From positions 1-64,000 of the forward strand of contig CAUJGJ010000078.1 in NCBI GenBank assembly GCA_963170055.1: DNA of 64,000 nt, given 5' to 3'. Origin of the DNA: Halisarca cf. caerulea. Its lineage: Eukaryota; Porifera; Demospongiae; Chondrillida; Halisarcidae. The translations under genes and the position numbers were made by a program. The notes under the pieces are model-generated. The model saw only the letters and a program-made list of their open reading frames with translations. It was not told where the DNA came from and did not search any database. Positions 62,901 through 64,000 of this stretch are shown piece after piece (position 1 is the stretch's first letter; every line of letters begins with the position of its first letter).

Positions 62901-64000
62901 CCACTGGGAATCTGCGTGGTGCTAGTGCCAAATATTGATATTAGCACCAGCTTATCCAACACTACACAAATATGCCCACAGCATATAAGAAACTTCATGT
63001 GTGTCCACTGGGAATGTGCTCCGTGCTAGTGCCAAATATTGGTATTAGCACCATCATATCCAACACTAGAAAAATACGTCCACAGCACTTCAGAAACTTC
63101 ATGTGTGTCCACTGGGAATGTGCGTGGTGCTAGTGCCAAATATTGGTATTAGCACCAGCTTATCCAACACTACACAAATATGCCCACAGCATATAAGAAA
63201 CTTCATGTGTGTCCACTGGGAATGTGCGCCGTGCTAGTGCCAAATATTGGTATTAGCACAATCATATCCAACACTACACAAATACGTCCACAGCACTTCA
63301 GAAACTTCATGTGTGTCCACTGGGAATGTGCGTGGTGCTAGTGCCAAATATTGGTATTAGCACCAGCATATCCAACACTACACAAATACGCCCAAAGTAC
63401 TTCAGAAAGGTCATGTGTGTCCACTGGGAATGTGCGTGGTGCTAGTGCCAAATATTGGTATTAGCACCAGCATATCCAACACTACAAAAATACGCCCACA
63501 GCACTTCAGAAAGGTCATGTGTGTCCACTGGGAATGTGCGTGGTGCTAGTGCCAAATATTGGTATTAGCACCAGCATATCCAACACTACACAAATACGCC
63601 CAAAGTACTTTAGAAAGGTCATGTGTGTCCACTGGGAATGTGCGTGGTGCTAGTGCCAAATATTGGTATTAGCACAAGCATATCAAACACTACACAAATA
63701 CGCCCACAGCACTTCAGTAAGGTCATGTGTGTCCACTGGGAATGTGCGTGGTGCTATTGCCAAATATTGGTATTAGCACCAGCATATCCAGCACTACACA
63801 AATACGCCCACAGATCTTAAGAAAGGTCATGTGTGTCCACTGGGAATTTGTGTGGTGCTAGTGCCAAATATTGGTATTAGCACCAGCATATCCAACACTA
63901 CACAAATACGCCCAAAGTACTTAAGAAAGGTCATGTGTGTCCACTGGGAATGTGCGTGGTGCTAGTGCCAAATATTGGTATTAGCATCAGAATATCCAAC
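56912..64000 (-). repeat. 104-bp satellite array, reverse orientation, distal part (about 68 monomers, runs off the window)
   Basis: The repeat resumes in the exact phase at which the transposon split it and continues to the right edge. Subtypes match the proximal reverse part: AGAAAGGTCATG, CGCCCAAAGTACTT, CCACATTACTTCAGAAAGGTG and GGGAATCTGCGTGG. The array is not seen to end. Confidence 0.95.
57061..64000 (-). repeat. Higher-order repeats of the reverse arm (8-, 19-, 21- and 22-monomer)
   Basis: The rare string CCACTAAGAATGTGCGTGGC occurs at 57181, 58013 (832 = 8 x 104), 60405 and 62693 (2288 = 22 x 104). Another marker set lies at 59463, 61647 and 63623 (offsets 2184 and 1976 = 21 and 19 monomers). 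Copies left of the transposon (52632, 53152) belong to the same family. Confidence 0.85.

Noticed and set aside
3821..64000. CRISPR array
   Set aside because: The repeats are contiguous 104-bp monomers with no unique spacers, and the context is eukaryotic.
1..64000. tRNA, rRNA or other structured RNA genes
   Set aside because: I recognised no cloverleaf with A and B boxes and no rRNA segment. The satellite hairpin is a DNA dyad with no sign of an RNA gene.

Overview
The window is eukaryotic, most likely from an invertebrate animal. This rests on AT-rich flanking DNA, a candidate gene with two short GT-AG introns, a CA microsatellite, a minisatellite, a very large satellite array and a hAT-family DNA transposon. 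The sequence alone cannot fix the species. Short introns and a ZMYM1-like hAT transposase would fit a sponge, cnidarian or similar animal, but that is inference.

Layout. Positions 1-2475 are non-repetitive flank. Its best gene candidate is a three-exon minus-strand model (1940 to 1455) with a perfect C-X8-C-X5-C-X3-H zinc finger and a Ser/Thr/Pro-rich tail. A CA microsatellite (2476-2551) leads into a 63-bp minisatellite (2548-3820, about 20 copies). From 3821 to the right edge almost everything is one 104-bp satellite, about 550 monomers. About 450 monomers run in one orientation to 50624. The strand then switches abruptly and about 100 monomers run in the opposite orientation to the window end. 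There are no N gaps.

The satellite is organised into many generations of higher-order repeats (HORs), whole-monomer blocks duplicated in tandem: 5-, 8-, 10-, 12-, 15-, 17-, 18-, 20-, 23- and 25-monomer units. Coordinates of matching variants differ by exact multiples of 104, with a few diagnostic indels (a 9-bp tandem duplication and 1-2 bp deletions). The typical monomer contains a 33-bp dyad-symmetric element. Much of the variation lies in a roughly 20-bp stretch after ACACATGA.

The reverse-orientation array is interrupted once, at 53929-56903, by a 2975-bp hAT transposon. It has short terminal inverted repeats, an imperfect 8-bp target-site duplication and one uninterrupted 825-codon transposase gene (54100-56577, minus strand). 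Neighbouring HOR copies preserve the empty site, and subtracting element plus duplication restores an exact multiple of 104, so the insertion boundaries are firmly supported.

No rRNA, tRNA, CRISPR or prokaryotic features were seen. The many small open frames inside the satellite are by-products of the repeat and are not annotated as genes.
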